Positions 8,247 to 16,431 of a stretch of DNA of 58,161 nt are shown piece after piece. The DNA lies in the NCBI RefSeq assembly GCF_902506435.1, contig NZ_LR733215.1:3902218-3960378 (forward strand), read 5' to 3'. Origin of the DNA: Nocardioides sp. AX2bis. Lineage in GTDB: Bacteria; Actinomycetota; Actinomycetes; Propionibacteriales; Nocardioidaceae. The first letter of the stretch is position 1. Every line of letters begins with the position of its first letter. The notes beneath the pieces are model-generated. The model ran no database searches. It was not told where the DNA came from and saw only the letters and a program-made list of their open reading frames with translations. The translations under genes and the position numbers were made by a program.

Positions 8247-9070
8247 CGCTCCTGTCGGAGGTCGAGGAGCGCGCGCCGGCGAGCGTCCCCGGACCACCGC
8301 TGACCGAGGCCCACGTGCGCGGGGTGCTCGACGTCGTGCTCGACCCCGAGCTCGACGAGCCGATCACCGACCTCGGCTTCGTCACCTCGGTGACGGTCAC
8401 CGAGGCGGCGGTCGAGGTGCACCTGCGCCTGCCGACGTCGTTCTGCTCGCCGAGCTTCGCCTACCTGATGGCCTCCGACAGCCGCGACGAGGTCAGCGCC
8501 CTGCTCGCCCGGCGCGACGACCCGCGGGCGCTGGTGGTCGAGCTCGACGACCACCACGACTCGCCGAGGATCAACGCCGGCCTGGCCGCCGACGCCGGCT
8601 ACCGCGGCACCTTCGGCGACGAGGCCGAGGACAGCCTCGACGAGCTGCGGATGGTCTTCCGTCGCAAGGCGCACACGGCCGCCGCCGAGCGCTGCCTGAC
8701 CGGGCTCCTGCGCCTGGACCCGGAGCGCGCGGTCGGCACGCTCGGGGAGGTCCGCCTGGGCGACCTGCCCGAGGGTCACGACCGGGAGGCGCTCGTACGC
8801 CGCCGCGCCGCCCTCGGCCTGCCCGTCGACGGTGACGCCGTGGTCCTGGTCGACGCCGAGGGCCGTCGTCCCGACGACGTCCCGATGGCGCTGCGCCGGG
8901 CCCGCTCGACGCGGATCTCGATCGACGGCAACGCCCACTTCTGCCGCGGCCTGCTCGCCACCCGCTACCCCGGTTCGGAGGGCGACCAGGCCCCCCGCGC
9001 CGAGGAGGCGTTCGTGCCGCTGGCCTCGCTCACCACCCGTCCCCACCCCGCGAAGGAGCAGCACCGATGA
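8243..9070 (+). CDS. DUF59 (MIP18-like) iron-sulfur assembly-type protein
   Basis: A 275-residue protein whose ATG overlaps the amidohydrolase stop by 4 nt. The MIP18/DUF59 domain covers roughly residues 20-105 (LDVVLDPELDEPITDLGFVTSVTV), with a Cys in PTSFCSPSF in the position used by SufT/MIP18 proteins. The C-terminal half ends in the HFCRGLLATRYPG motif typical of the DUF59 protein in mim/prm operons. The family as a whole functions in Fe-S or metal-centre assembly; in this operon type a role in diiron hydroxylase maturation is suspected. The next gene again overlaps by ATGA. Confidence 0.82.
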   Translation: MTLLSEVEERAPASVPGPPLTEAHVRGVLDVVLDPELDEPITDLGFVTSVTVTEAAVEVHLRLPTSFCSPSFAYLMASDSRDEVSALLARRDDPRALVVELDDHHDSPRINAGLAADAGYRGTFGDEAEDSLDELRMVFRRKAHTAAAERCLTGLLRLDPERAVGTLGEVRLGDLPEGHDREALVRRRAALGLPVDGDAVVLVDAEGRRPDDVPMALRRARSTRISIDGNAHFCRGLLATRYPGSEGDQAPRAEEAFVPLASLTTRPHPAKEQHR

Positions 9071-10101
9071 GCACCATGCGCGCCGTCCAGGTCGTCGGCT
9101 ACCACCAGGGCCTGCAGATGGCCGAGGTCGACGTCCCCGAGGCCACCGGCCCCCTCGACGTCGTCGTCAGGATCGGCGGCGCCGGCGTCTGCCGCACCGA
9201 CCTCCACATCCTGGAGGGGCAGTGGGCCGAGAAGTCCCAGGTCACGCTGCCGTACACGATCGGGCACGAGAACGCCGGCTGGGTGCACGCGGTCGGCTCG
9301 GCGGTGACCCACCTGCGCGAGGGGGACAAGGTGATCCTGCACCCGCTGGTCACCTGCGGCCTGTGCCGCGCCTGCCGCTCCGGCGACGACGTGCACTGCG
9401 AGGTCAGCGACTTCCCCGGCATCGACACGAACGGCGGGTACGCCGACTACCTGCGCACCACCGCACGCAGCGTGGTGAAGATCGACGACTCCCTCGAGCC
9501 GTCGGACGTCGCGGCGCTGGCCGACGCCGGCCTCACGGCGTACCACGCCGCCGCCAAGGCCGCGAAGCGGCTGACCCCGCGCGACCGGTGCGTGGTGATC
9601 GGCGCCGGCGGTCTGGGCCACATCGGGATCCAGGTCCTCAAGGCGCTGACCCCGGCCGAGATCGTCGTGGTCGACCGCAACCCGGACGCGGTGAAGCTGG
9701 CGCTGTCGATCGGCGCGGACCACGGTGTCGTCGCCGACGGCACCCACGTCGAGCAGGTCCTCGAGCTGACCGGTGGCCACGGCGCCGAGGTGCTCGTGGA
9801 CTTCGTGGGCGAGGGCGGGGCGACGGCCGAGGGCGTGGCGATGCTGCGCCGGGCCGGCGACTACCACGTGGTCGGGTACGGCGAGAACATCGACGTCCCG
9901 ACCATCGACATCGTCAGCGCCGAGATCAACATCGTCGGCAACCTGGTCGGCTCCTACAACGACCTGTGCGACCTGATGGTCCTCGCGGCCCGCGGCCAGG
10001 TCACGCTGCACACCCAGAAGTACGCCCTGGACGACTTCGCGACCGCCGTCGACGACCTCGACCACGGCCGCGTCCGCGGGCGCGCCATCCTGGTCCCCTG
10101 A
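9067..10101 (+). CDS. Zinc-dependent alcohol dehydrogenase (MDR family)
   Basis: A 344-residue medium-chain dehydrogenase. Catalytic zinc ligands are Cys in GVCRTDLH and His-Glu in GHENAGW; the structural zinc site is the four-Cys cluster CGLCRACRSGDDVHC. The Rossmann loop GAGGLGHIG lies near residue 180. In mim/prm clusters this enzyme oxidises the alcohol made by the monooxygenase (such as 2-propanol). Here it is the third gene of the coupled amidohydrolase-DUF59-ADH unit, and no monooxygenase is present in the window, so its substrate may come from elsewhere. Confidence 0.9.
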   Translation: MSTMRAVQVVGYHQGLQMAEVDVPEATGPLDVVVRIGGAGVCRTDLHILEGQWAEKSQVTLPYTIGHENAGWVHAVGSAVTHLREGDKVILHPLVTCGLCRACRSGDDVHCEVSDFPGIDTNGGYADYLRTTARSVVKIDDSLEPSDVAALADAGLTAYHAAAKAAKRLTPRDRCVVIGAGGLGHIGIQVLKALTPAEIVVVDRNPDAVKLALSIGADHGVVADGTHVEQVLELTGGHGAEVLVDFVGEGGATAEGVAMLRRAGDYHVVGYGENIDVPTIDIVSAEINIVGNLVGSYNDLCDLMVLAARGQVTLHTQKYALDDFATAVDDLDHGRVRGRAILVP

Positions 10102-10128
10102 CCCCCACCACCCAGCAGGAGGAAACCC

Positions 10129-10452
10129 TTGATCTTCATCACCGCCGTCTTCTCGGTGAAGGCCGAGCACGCCGACGACTGGCCCGAGATCTCCCGCGAG
10201 TTCACCGAGGCCTGCAACGCCGAGGACGGCTGCCTGTGGTTCTTCTGGTCCCGCAGCGTCACCGACCCGAACGAGTACGTGCTCGTGGAGGCGTTCCGCG
10301 ACGGTGACGCCGGCGGCGCCCACGTGCAGTCCGACCACTTCAAGAAGGCGACCAGCGAGCTGCCGGCGTACCTCGCCGCGACCCCGCGGATCGTCAACGC
10401 CGAGGTGCCCGGGACGGAGTGGTCCGAGCTCGGCGAGATGCAGGTCGGCTGA
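10129..10452 (+). CDS. ABM-fold (antibiotic biosynthesis/quinol monooxygenase-like) protein
   Basis: A 107-residue protein. The start is TTG at 10129, chosen because AGGAGGA sits at 10117-10123 with ideal spacing and no ATG/GTG fits. The ferredoxin-like ABM fold is shown by FITAVFSVKAEHADDWPEI, the FFWSRSVTDPNEYVLVEAF strand pair and HVQSDHFKKA. The family includes cofactor-free quinol monooxygenases and heme-degrading enzymes. It sits where GroEL usually follows ADH in mim operons, and a strong terminator follows it, so it is probably the last gene of the operon. Confidence 0.8.
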   Translation: MIFITAVFSVKAEHADDWPEISREFTEACNAEDGCLWFFWSRSVTDPNEYVLVEAFRDGDAGGAHVQSDHFKKATSELPAYLAATPRIVNAEVPGTEWSELGEMQVG

Positions 10453-10463
10453 CCCGACCACCC

Positions 10464-10504
10464 GGCGACGGGCCACCGCCAGCATGTGGCGGTGGCCCGT
10501 CGCC
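10464..10504 (+). terminator. Intrinsic hairpin ending the accessory operon
   Basis: Perfect 18-bp arms (10464-10481 and 10487-10504) around a 5-nt loop, 11 nt after the ABM stop codon. There is no T-run. It separates this operon from the BASS transporter gene. Confidence 0.8.
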
Positions 10505-10531
10505 GTCCCCGCGGTGTGGTCACCTGGGCCG

Positions 10532-11419
10532 GTGAGCCCGTCGTCCTCCACCCCCGTCCTCCAGCGCGCCAGCGCCTTCACCGGTCGCTGGTTCGCCGTG
10601 CTCGTGCTCGCCGCGGGCGGGCTCGGGCTGCTCCTGCCCGACACCCTCGCCCAGGCCGCGCCCGCGGTGCCCTGGCTGCTCGCGGTGATGATGCTCGGGA
10701 TGCCGCTGACCGGCTTCGCCCTCGCCCGGCTGCTCGACCTCTCCCCGGCCCTGGCCGCCGGGATGGTGCTGGTCGGCGCGTCGCCGGGCGGGACGGCGAG
10801 CAACGTCATGGTCTTCCTCGCCAAGGGCGACACCGCGCTGTCGGTGGCGATGACGACCTTCTCCACCCTGCTCGCCCCGGTGCTGACGCCGCTGCTGGTG
10901 CTGTGGCTGGCCGGGGAGTTCCTCCCGGTCGACGCGGGGGCGCTCTTCGTCTCGATCGTCCAGGTGGTGCTCGCCCCGGTGCTGCTCGGGCTGCTGCTCC
11001 GCACGGTCGTCCCGGCCCTGGTCGAGCGGGTCCTCGACGCGCTCCCCCTGGTCTCGGTGGCCGGCATCGCCGCCGTGGTCGCGGTCGTGGTCGCGGGCAG
11101 CGCCGACACCGTGCTCAGCGTGGGGCCGTTGCTGGTGCTCGCGGTCGTGCTGCACAACGGGGTCGGCCTCGGCGTGGGCTACGGGCTGGGCCGCCTCGCC
11201 GGGCTGGACGTCCCCGCCCGCCGGGCGGTGAGCATCGAGGTGGGCATGCAGAACTCCGGCCTCGCGGCCACGCTGGCCACGGTGCACTTCTCCCCGGCGG
11301 CCGCCCTGCCGGCCGCGATCTTCTCGGTCTGGCACAACGTGTCGGGCTCGCTGCTGGCCGGCTGGTGGTCGCGGCGGCCGGTCGAGCCGGCGGCGGTCGA
11401 GCGCGACCGGGTGGGCTGA
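10532..11419 (+). CDS. Bile acid:sodium symporter-family (BASS) transporter
   Basis: A 295-residue protein from GTG 10532 with about nine to ten hydrophobic segments. It shows the family motifs VGASPGGTASNVM (discontinuous helix and sodium site) and SIEVGMQNSGLAATLA. BASS proteins carry organic anions such as bile acids, 2-keto acids or pantoate with sodium; the substrate here is unknown. It follows a terminator, so it has its own promoter, close to the start. Copy A of the 60-nt repeat lies 12 nt after its stop, and the convergent TetR gene comes next. Confidence 0.85.
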   Translation: MSPSSSTPVLQRASAFTGRWFAVLVLAAGGLGLLLPDTLAQAAPAVPWLLAVMMLGMPLTGFALARLLDLSPALAAGMVLVGASPGGTASNVMVFLAKGDTALSVAMTTFSTLLAPVLTPLLVLWLAGEFLPVDAGALFVSIVQVVLAPVLLGLLLRTVVPALVERVLDALPLVSVAGIAAVVAVVVAGSADTVLSVGPLLVLAVVLHNGVGLGVGYGLGRLAGLDVPARRAVSIEVGMQNSGLAATLATVHFSPAAALPAAIFSVWHNVSGSLLAGWWSRRPVEPAAVERDRVG

Positions 11420-11430
11420 GCCCGCGCCGC

Positions 11431-11490
11431 AAGCGTCACCTCGACGCGCCGCGAGCGTCATCTCGGCTGTCCGCGAGCGTCATCTCGGCG
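11431..11490 (+). repeat. Dispersed 60-nt repeat, copy A
   Basis: Three related units, each carrying a CGTCAYCTCG core; in two of them CGAG and CTCG can pair around the loop CGTCAT. It lies between the convergent BASS and TetR genes. Copies B (25692-25754), C (44315-44378) and D (45405-45468) share the two-unit core with its CTGTCC linker. Confidence 0.85.
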
Positions 11491-11492
11491 GG

Positions 11493-12155
11493 TCAGCTGG
11501 CGGCGCGGACCGCCTCGACCGACAGGCCGCACTCCTCGAGGAGCAGCTCGATGAAGTACTCGGCGTCGCGCAGGCAGCTCTCGTCGCGACGCACCCCGCC
11601 GACGGCGACGGCGCCCTCGACGAGGTAGAGGATCCGGGTGGCGACCGAGGCGGCGTCCCGGACGCCGGCGGTGGCGAGGATCCGTGCCATGCCGTCCTCC
11701 ATGTGCTTCATCGACTCCTGGATCACCCCCAGCGCCTCGCCCCAGGCGTCGGAGAGCTCGGCGGCGGCGTTGATGAAGGCACTGCCGCGGAAGACCTCGT
11801 CCTCGACGGGGTGGGCGTAGCCGCGGACGTAGGCCACGATCTGCAGCGCCGGGTCGTCGCCGACCTCCTCCCAGATCCCGTGCAGCTTCTCCTGCCACTG
11901 CTGCTCGCGCTGGCGCAGGTACGCCGCGACCACCGCGTCCTTGCTGGGGAAGTGGTTGTAGAGCGTGCGCTTGGAGATGCCCGCCTCGGCGGCCAGCGCG
12001 TCGACCCCGGTGGAGTAGATCCCGTCGCGGTAGAAGCAGCGGGCCGCAGCCGCGATGATCCGCTCCGGCGTGGTCGGGTCCGCCTCCGGGACGCCCTCGT
12101 CGGGGGTCTCCGCGACGACGTGGTCGAGATCACCCGGCGTGTCGTGGTCCGTCAT
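11493..12155 (-). CDS. TetR-family transcriptional repressor
   Basis: A 220-residue regulator starting at ATG 12155 (MTDHDTPGDL); a longer open frame upstream would read through the operator-like palindrome and is rejected. The N-terminal HTH is clear: RIIAAAARCFYRDGIYSTGVDALAAEAGISKRTLYNHFPSKDAVVAAYL. The C-terminal ligand-binding domain fits the TetR_C group that often controls efflux or detoxification genes. It diverges from the 52-residue ORF at 12227, and the 7-bp inverted repeat between them is a likely autoregulatory operator. The ligand is unknown. Confidence 0.88.
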   Translation of the reverse strand: MTDHDTPGDLDHVVAETPDEGVPEADPTTPERIIAAAARCFYRDGIYSTGVDALAAEAGISKRTLYNHFPSKDAVVAAYLRQREQQWQEKLHGIWEEVGDDPALQIVAYVRGYAHPVEDEVFRGSAFINAAAELSDAWGEALGVIQESMKHMEDGMARILATAGVRDAASVATRILYLVEGAVAVGGVRRDESCLRDAEYFIELLLEECGLSVEAVRAAS

Positions 12156-12165
12156 CTTGCTGACG

Positions 12166-12208
12166 CTACACCGACCTGTGTATCGTTCTAGATACACCGA
12201 CCAGTGAA
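12166..12208. promoter_or_regulatory. TetR operator/promoter region
   Basis: Perfect inverted repeat GTGTATC-6 nt-GATACAC (12178-12184 and 12191-12197), flanked on both sides by direct copies of tacaccgacc-tgtg/agtg. The AT-rich centre includes tatcgttctagatac. The location between divergent TetR and the small ORF suits an operator controlling both. Confidence 0.65.
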
Positions 12209-12226
12209 CCTAAGGATCTGAGAACC

Positions 12227-12385
12227 ATGTTCGACACCACTCCCGCCGTCTCGCGCCACTCCGCCGGCACGCAGTCGCGGGCCCGCAGCACCCGCTTCTC
12301 GCGCGTCGCCAACCTGGCGCGCTCCCCCCGTCGCACGTCGCTCACCGAGACGCTCTCGGTCGGCCTGGGCCTGACCCAGCGCTGA
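12227..12385 (+). CDS. Unrecognised 52-residue basic peptide divergent from TetR
   Basis: ATG 12227 to TGA 12385, with AAGGA at 12212-12216 as possible ribosome binding site. The product is rich in Arg, Ser and Thr (about ten Arg, one Asp and one Glu), with no Cys, Trp or clear membrane segment; the C-terminus LTETLSVGLGLTQR could form a short amphipathic helix. No family is recognised. Support comes from the divergent position across a TetR-type operator, the start-site context and the absence of any other gene in 12156-12475 for the repressor to control nearby. It could be a real micro-protein or a leader. Confidence 0.45.
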   Translation: MFDTTPAVSRHSAGTQSRARSTRFSRVANLARSPRRTSLTETLSVGLGLTQR

Positions 12386-12475
12386 TCCAGCGCTCACCCC
12401 GACGCCGTCCGCGGCGCCGGGTCGAGCACCGGACCTCCTCTCCCGACGCCACGGCGCCGGAGGCGGAGGTCTTCC

Positions 12476-13732
12476 TCATTCCGGGGGCGCCTCCTCCTCG
12501 CGTCGGAGGATGTCGGCGACCGGCTCCGCGCTGGCCTGCTCGTGCAGGTAGCGCGCGACCACGACACCCACGGCCGCCGTCGGCACGGCCAGGAACGCAC
12601 CGATCACGCCGAACAGCGTCGAGCCCAGGACGATCGCGAGCAGCACCACGCCGGCGTGCAGGTCAAGGCTCCGGCCCTGCAGCCACGGCAGCAGGACGTT
12701 GCCCTCGAGCTGCTGCACGGCGAGCACCAGGCCCAGCACGATCAGGGCGGTGACCCAGCCGTTCGCCGCCAGCGCGACCAGCACCGCCAGCGCGCCGACG
12801 GTCACCGCTCCCACGATCGGGGCGAACGCGGCCAGGAACGTGATGACGGCCAACGGCAGCGCCAGCGGGACCTGGAGCAGCAGCAGGCCGGTGCCGATGA
12901 AGACCGCGTCGATCAGGCCGACCAGCGCCTGGGTCCGCACGAAGCTGCCCAGGGTGATCCAGGACCGGGTCGACACCTCGATCAGGTGGTGGCCGGCGGT
13001 GGGGCTGGTCCAGCGGCGCAGGAACGGCAGGAAGCGGCCACCGTCCTTGAGGAAGAAGAAGGTCAGCACCAGGGTGACCACCGCGTTGACCGCGAGGTTC
13101 GCGACGGCGCCGAGCCCCACCAGGACTCCCGACGCGATCGTCGCCGCGCTGGCCTGGAGACGGTCCTGGGCCGCGGCGACGACGGACTCGATCTGCGCGT
13201 CGGTCACGCCCACACCGAGGTCGGCCACGAACGACTCCAGGTCGTTCAGGCCCTTCGACGCGCTCAGGGCCAGCTCGACGACCTCGTCGCTGGCGGTCGG
13301 GGCCAGCAGCGCGATCAGGCCACCGAACACCGCGACGAACAGCAGCACCACCGACGCCGACGACAACGCCCGGGGCACGTGGAGCCGGCGCTCGAGGAGC
13401 CGGGCCGGTGGCTCGAGGACCGTGGTCAGCACCAGGGCCAGCACCAGCGGCAGCAGGATGCTCCACAGCTTGCCGACCAGCATCCCGAGCACGATCGCGC
13501 CGACCACGAGGACGAGCAGGCGCAGCGTCCACGTCGAGAGGCGGCGTACGCCGGAGGCCATCGCGCCGGGGTCGAGCGCCCGGGCCGAGGCCGTGACGCT
13601 GTCGGCGTCACCGACCGCTTCGGTGTCGTCCTGACGCTCCTGCGGCGTGCCGCGCGGCCGCAGGGGGTCAGGGGTTCCGTCGGCGTCCGGGGACGCGTCG
13701 CGGGGGTGGTCGGCAGAGGTCATGGTGCTCAT
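12476..13732 (-). CDS. AI-2E family (DUF20) transporter
   Basis: A 418-residue membrane protein from ATG 13732. A polar 60-residue N-terminus is followed by paired hydrophobic helices (GAIVLGMLVGKLWSILLPL), a long extracytoplasmic/amphipathic segment, and the family motifs VTLVLTFFFLKDG and the P-rich loop LAAFAPIVGAV. The family covers autoinducer-2 exporters (TqsA/YdiK) and ion antiporters; the function of this member is not known. It starts 7 nt after the MMPL stop, on the same strand, so the two are probably co-transcribed under the divergent MarR. Confidence 0.88.
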   Translation of the reverse strand: MSTMTSADHPRDASPDADGTPDPLRPRGTPQERQDDTEAVGDADSVTASARALDPGAMASGVRRLSTWTLRLLVLVVGAIVLGMLVGKLWSILLPLVLALVLTTVLEPPARLLERRLHVPRALSSASVVLLFVAVFGGLIALLAPTASDEVVELALSASKGLNDLESFVADLGVGVTDAQIESVVAAAQDRLQASAATIASGVLVGLGAVANLAVNAVVTLVLTFFFLKDGGRFLPFLRRWTSPTAGHHLIEVSTRSWITLGSFVRTQALVGLIDAVFIGTGLLLLQVPLALPLAVITFLAAFAPIVGAVTVGALAVLVALAANGWVTALIVLGLVLAVQQLEGNVLLPWLQGRSLDLHAGVVLLAIVLGSTLFGVIGAFLAVPTAAVGVVVARYLHEQASAEPVADILRREEEAPPE

Positions 13733-13739
13733 CGTGCCC

Positions 13740-15836
13740 CTAACCGGCCCCACCCCCCGGCACCCCGCCGGTGGCGGGTCCCGGACGGGCCGGCCACCAG
13801 AACCGGTCGCCGAGCCGGACGGCCAGGGCCGGCACCAGGACCGTGCGGACGACCAGGGTGTCGAGCAGGACGCCGAGGCCGATGATCGTGCCGAGCTGGG
13901 CGAGCAGCACGAGGGGCAGCACGCCGAGCACCGCGAACACCGCGGCCAGCAGGATCCCGGCGCTGGTGATGACGCCGCCGGTGGCCGCCAGGGCGCGCAG
14001 CATGCCCTGGCGCGAGCCGTGGGTCGCGGCCTCCTCGCGGGCCCGGGTGACCAGGAAGATGTTGTAGTCGACGCCGAGCGCGACCAGGAACAGGAACGCG
14101 AACAGCGGCACCCCGGTGTCGATCGCGCTGAACCCGAGCAGCCCGGTGAACACCCACCACGACGTGCCGAGCGCGGCGGCGTAGGTGGCCACGACCGTCA
14201 GCACGAGCAGCACCGGCGCGACCACCGAGCGCAGCAGGAGCAGCAGCGCGCCCAGCACCAGGACCAGGATCAGCGGGAAGATCAGCCACCGGTCCCGGGC
14301 GGCGCCGTCCTTCGCGTCGACCGCCTCGGCCTCGGTACCGGTGACGTGGGTGTCCTCGAGACCGGACACGGCCTCGCGCAGCCCGGCCACGGTCGCGGCC
14401 GCCTCGTCGCTGCCGGGCTCGCCCTCGAGGACCACGTCGAGCTGCGTGACGCCGGCGCCCTCCTGCGCCACCTCGGCCGCGCCCACCCCCGGCACGTCCT
14501 CGACCGCGGCCAGCACCTGCGCCGCCGGCGCCCTGGTCAGCACCTGCGCGGGGTCCGACACCCCGGCGGGGAACGACTCCGCCAGGCGGGTGGCGGCACT
14601 GATCGCCTCCGGCTCCTGCAGGAACTGCTCGTCGGTGCCGAGACCGGTGTCGACCCGGAGCACCCCGGCAGCCAGGACGGCCAGCACGACCAGCGTGCCG
14701 GCGACGAAGGCCCCCGGTCGCCGGGCGACCCGGTCGCCCACGCGATGCCAGACCGTGTCGGTGTCGGCCAGCGCGGCCTGCCCCACCCGCGGCACGCGCG
14801 GCCAGAAGACCCACCGGCCGAAGCACACCAGGGCGGCCGGCAGCACGACGAGCGCGAAGGTCGCGGCCACCACGATGCCGATGGCGCACGCCAGGCCCAG
14901 TCCACGGGTCGTCGGCACCAGGGAGAGCAGCAGGGTCAGCAGGCCGAGCAGCACCGTCACCGAGCTGGCGACCACCGCCTCGGCCGTGCGCCGCACCGCG
15001 GTCGCCATCGCGCGGTGGCGTGACTCCTCGACCTTCAGCTCGTCGCGGTAGCGCGAGATCAGCAGCAGCGCGTAGTCGGTGCCGGCGCCGAAGACCAGCA
15101 CCGACAGGATGCCGACCGTCGACTCGTCCCAGGCCACGCCGAGGACCTGCATGGCCTGCGTCGAGAGCACCGCGGCGAGCCGGTCGGCCACACCGACCAC
15201 CGTGAGCGGGACCAGCCACAGCACCGGGCTGCGGTAGGTGAGGATCAGCAGGATCGCCACCACCAGCGCGGTCGCGCCGAGCAGCCGGAAGTCGGCGCCG
15301 TCGAAGACCGCGGCCAGGTCGGCCTGCACCGCCGCCGGCCCGGTGACCTGGCCGGTGACCCCGTCCGGGACGGCCCCGTCGACGCGGTCGCGCAGCTCGC
15401 CCACGGCCGTGGCGGTGTCGCTGGCCGAGCCGCCGTCGAGCGGGACCACGGCGAGGGCCGCCGTCCCGTCCTCGGCCACCTGGAGCGGCCCGGCCGGACC
15501 GGCCGGCACCGCGCCGAGGTCGTCGGCGAGGCTCGTCAGCGCACGGACCGCGGCCCGGTCGAAGGTGCCCTCGTCGGCGGTCAGGACGACCACCGCCGCA
15601 CTGGTGTCGCCGGCGGGGAGCTCGTCGCGCAGCTCGGTGCCGAGGGTCGAGTCGAGCCCGGCCGGGACGTTGTCGGTCGAGCTCGGGGTCCGCTCCCCCT
15701 CGCCGAGGAACAGGATCGCCAGCACGGCGAGCACGAGCCCGGTGAGGGCGACCACGGCCGACGTACGCCGTCCGGTGATCGCGCCGACGACCGGGCCGGT
15801 CGCACGTCGGGCGGTGGTGGCGGTGCGTGGGGACAC
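13740..15836 (-). CDS. MMPL-family RND transporter
   Basis: A 698-residue protein with two repeats of an extracytoplasmic loop plus transmembrane bundle (about 11-12 helices in total), GTG start with AGGAG upstream. Motifs include FGAGTDYALLLISRYRDEL and the matching second-half ALGVDYNIFLVTRAREE, whose Asp-Tyr pairs form the proton relay in MmpL/RND pumps. Substrates of the family are lipids, siderophores or drugs. It is transcribed away from a MarR gene, the usual arrangement for a MarR-repressed exporter, and is followed by the AI-2E gene. Confidence 0.92.
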   Translation of the reverse strand: MSPRTATTARRATGPVVGAITGRRTSAVVALTGLVLAVLAILFLGEGERTPSSTDNVPAGLDSTLGTELRDELPAGDTSAAVVVLTADEGTFDRAAVRALTSLADDLGAVPAGPAGPLQVAEDGTAALAVVPLDGGSASDTATAVGELRDRVDGAVPDGVTGQVTGPAAVQADLAAVFDGADFRLLGATALVVAILLILTYRSPVLWLVPLTVVGVADRLAAVLSTQAMQVLGVAWDESTVGILSVLVFGAGTDYALLLISRYRDELKVEESRHRAMATAVRRTAEAVVASSVTVLLGLLTLLLSLVPTTRGLGLACAIGIVVAATFALVVLPAALVCFGRWVFWPRVPRVGQAALADTDTVWHRVGDRVARRPGAFVAGTLVVLAVLAAGVLRVDTGLGTDEQFLQEPEAISAATRLAESFPAGVSDPAQVLTRAPAAQVLAAVEDVPGVGAAEVAQEGAGVTQLDVVLEGEPGSDEAAATVAGLREAVSGLEDTHVTGTEAEAVDAKDGAARDRWLIFPLILVLVLGALLLLLRSVVAPVLLVLTVVATYAAALGTSWWVFTGLLGFSAIDTGVPLFAFLFLVALGVDYNIFLVTRAREEAATHGSRQGMLRALAATGGVITSAGILLAAVFAVLGVLPLVLLAQLGTIIGLGVLLDTLVVRTVLVPALAVRLGDRFWWPARPGPATGGVPGGGAG

Positions 15837-15929
15837 GGGAGGCTCCTGGGTGCAGCGGTACGATGTTGTTCAGTAGCCTAGTAGTTAAGTTGGTGAAAGA
15901 AAATCACCCGTCCCGAGCACGAGCCCCCG
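15837..15929. promoter_or_regulatory. Divergent MMPL/MarR promoter and operator region
   Basis: A 93-bp gap with an AT-rich island (about 15863-15903, tgttgttcagtagcctag and onwards) unlike its surroundings. An imperfect dyad is centred on cctag, which fits MarR-type half-sites. MarR proteins typically bind such sites to repress both their own gene and the divergent pump. Confidence 0.5.
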
Positions 15930-16349
15930 ATGACCGCCCAGCTGGTCCGCGACCTCGTCGACGCCTCCGCGCGCTACCGCCACGAGCTGGCCCGCCGGCT
16001 CGGGGTCAACGACCACGAGATGCAGGCCCTCGAGCACCTGGCGCGCGAGGCGGCCGGGCCGGCCGAGCTGGCCCGGCTGCTCGAGGTGAGCACGGCGGCC
16101 TCGACCGGCGTCGTCGACCGGCTGAGCGCCAAGGGCCACGTGGCGCGCCACCCGCACCCCGCCGACCGGCGGCGCACGGTCGTGGAGCTCACCGACGACG
16201 GCCGGGCCGACGTCCTGACCCACCTCGGACCGATGCTCGGCCGCCTGGCCTCGCTCGATGCCGACCTCGACGACCACGACCGCGCGGTGGTCCACCGCTT
16301 CCTGCGCGGCGCGGTCGAGGCCTTCGACGAGGCGGGCCGGCCCACCTGA
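15930..16349 (+). CDS. MarR-family transcriptional regulator
   Basis: A 139-residue winged-helix protein. The recognition-helix and wing region reads LARLLEVSTAASTGVVDRLSAKGHVARHPHPADRRRTVVELTDDG, with the DRR motif of the beta-wing. The N- and C-terminal helices for dimerisation are present, so the length is normal. It diverges from the MMPL pump and probably represses it; the inducer is unknown. Confidence 0.9.
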   Translation: MTAQLVRDLVDASARYRHELARRLGVNDHEMQALEHLAREAAGPAELARLLEVSTAASTGVVDRLSAKGHVARHPHPADRRRTVVELTDDGRADVLTHLGPMLGRLASLDADLDDHDRAVVHRFLRGAVEAFDEAGRPT

Positions 16350-16431
16350 CCTCCCCGGCCCTGCCGCCGGTGCCACCGGTGCCTCCGCGAGCCGGCTTGC
16401 CGCCGGCGTCGGTGTGCCTCACCGTGGCGGG

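Noticed and set aside
12156..12197. Longer TetR start at 12197 (MYLERYTGRC)
   Set aside because: It would translate the operator palindrome. ATG 12155 gives a normal N-terminus for the family.
12386..12475. Hairpin between the 52-residue ORF and the AI-2E gene as a clear terminator
   Set aside because: The arms (gacctcc/ggaggtc) are short and the loop is long and itself GC-paired, so it is too weak to call with confidence.
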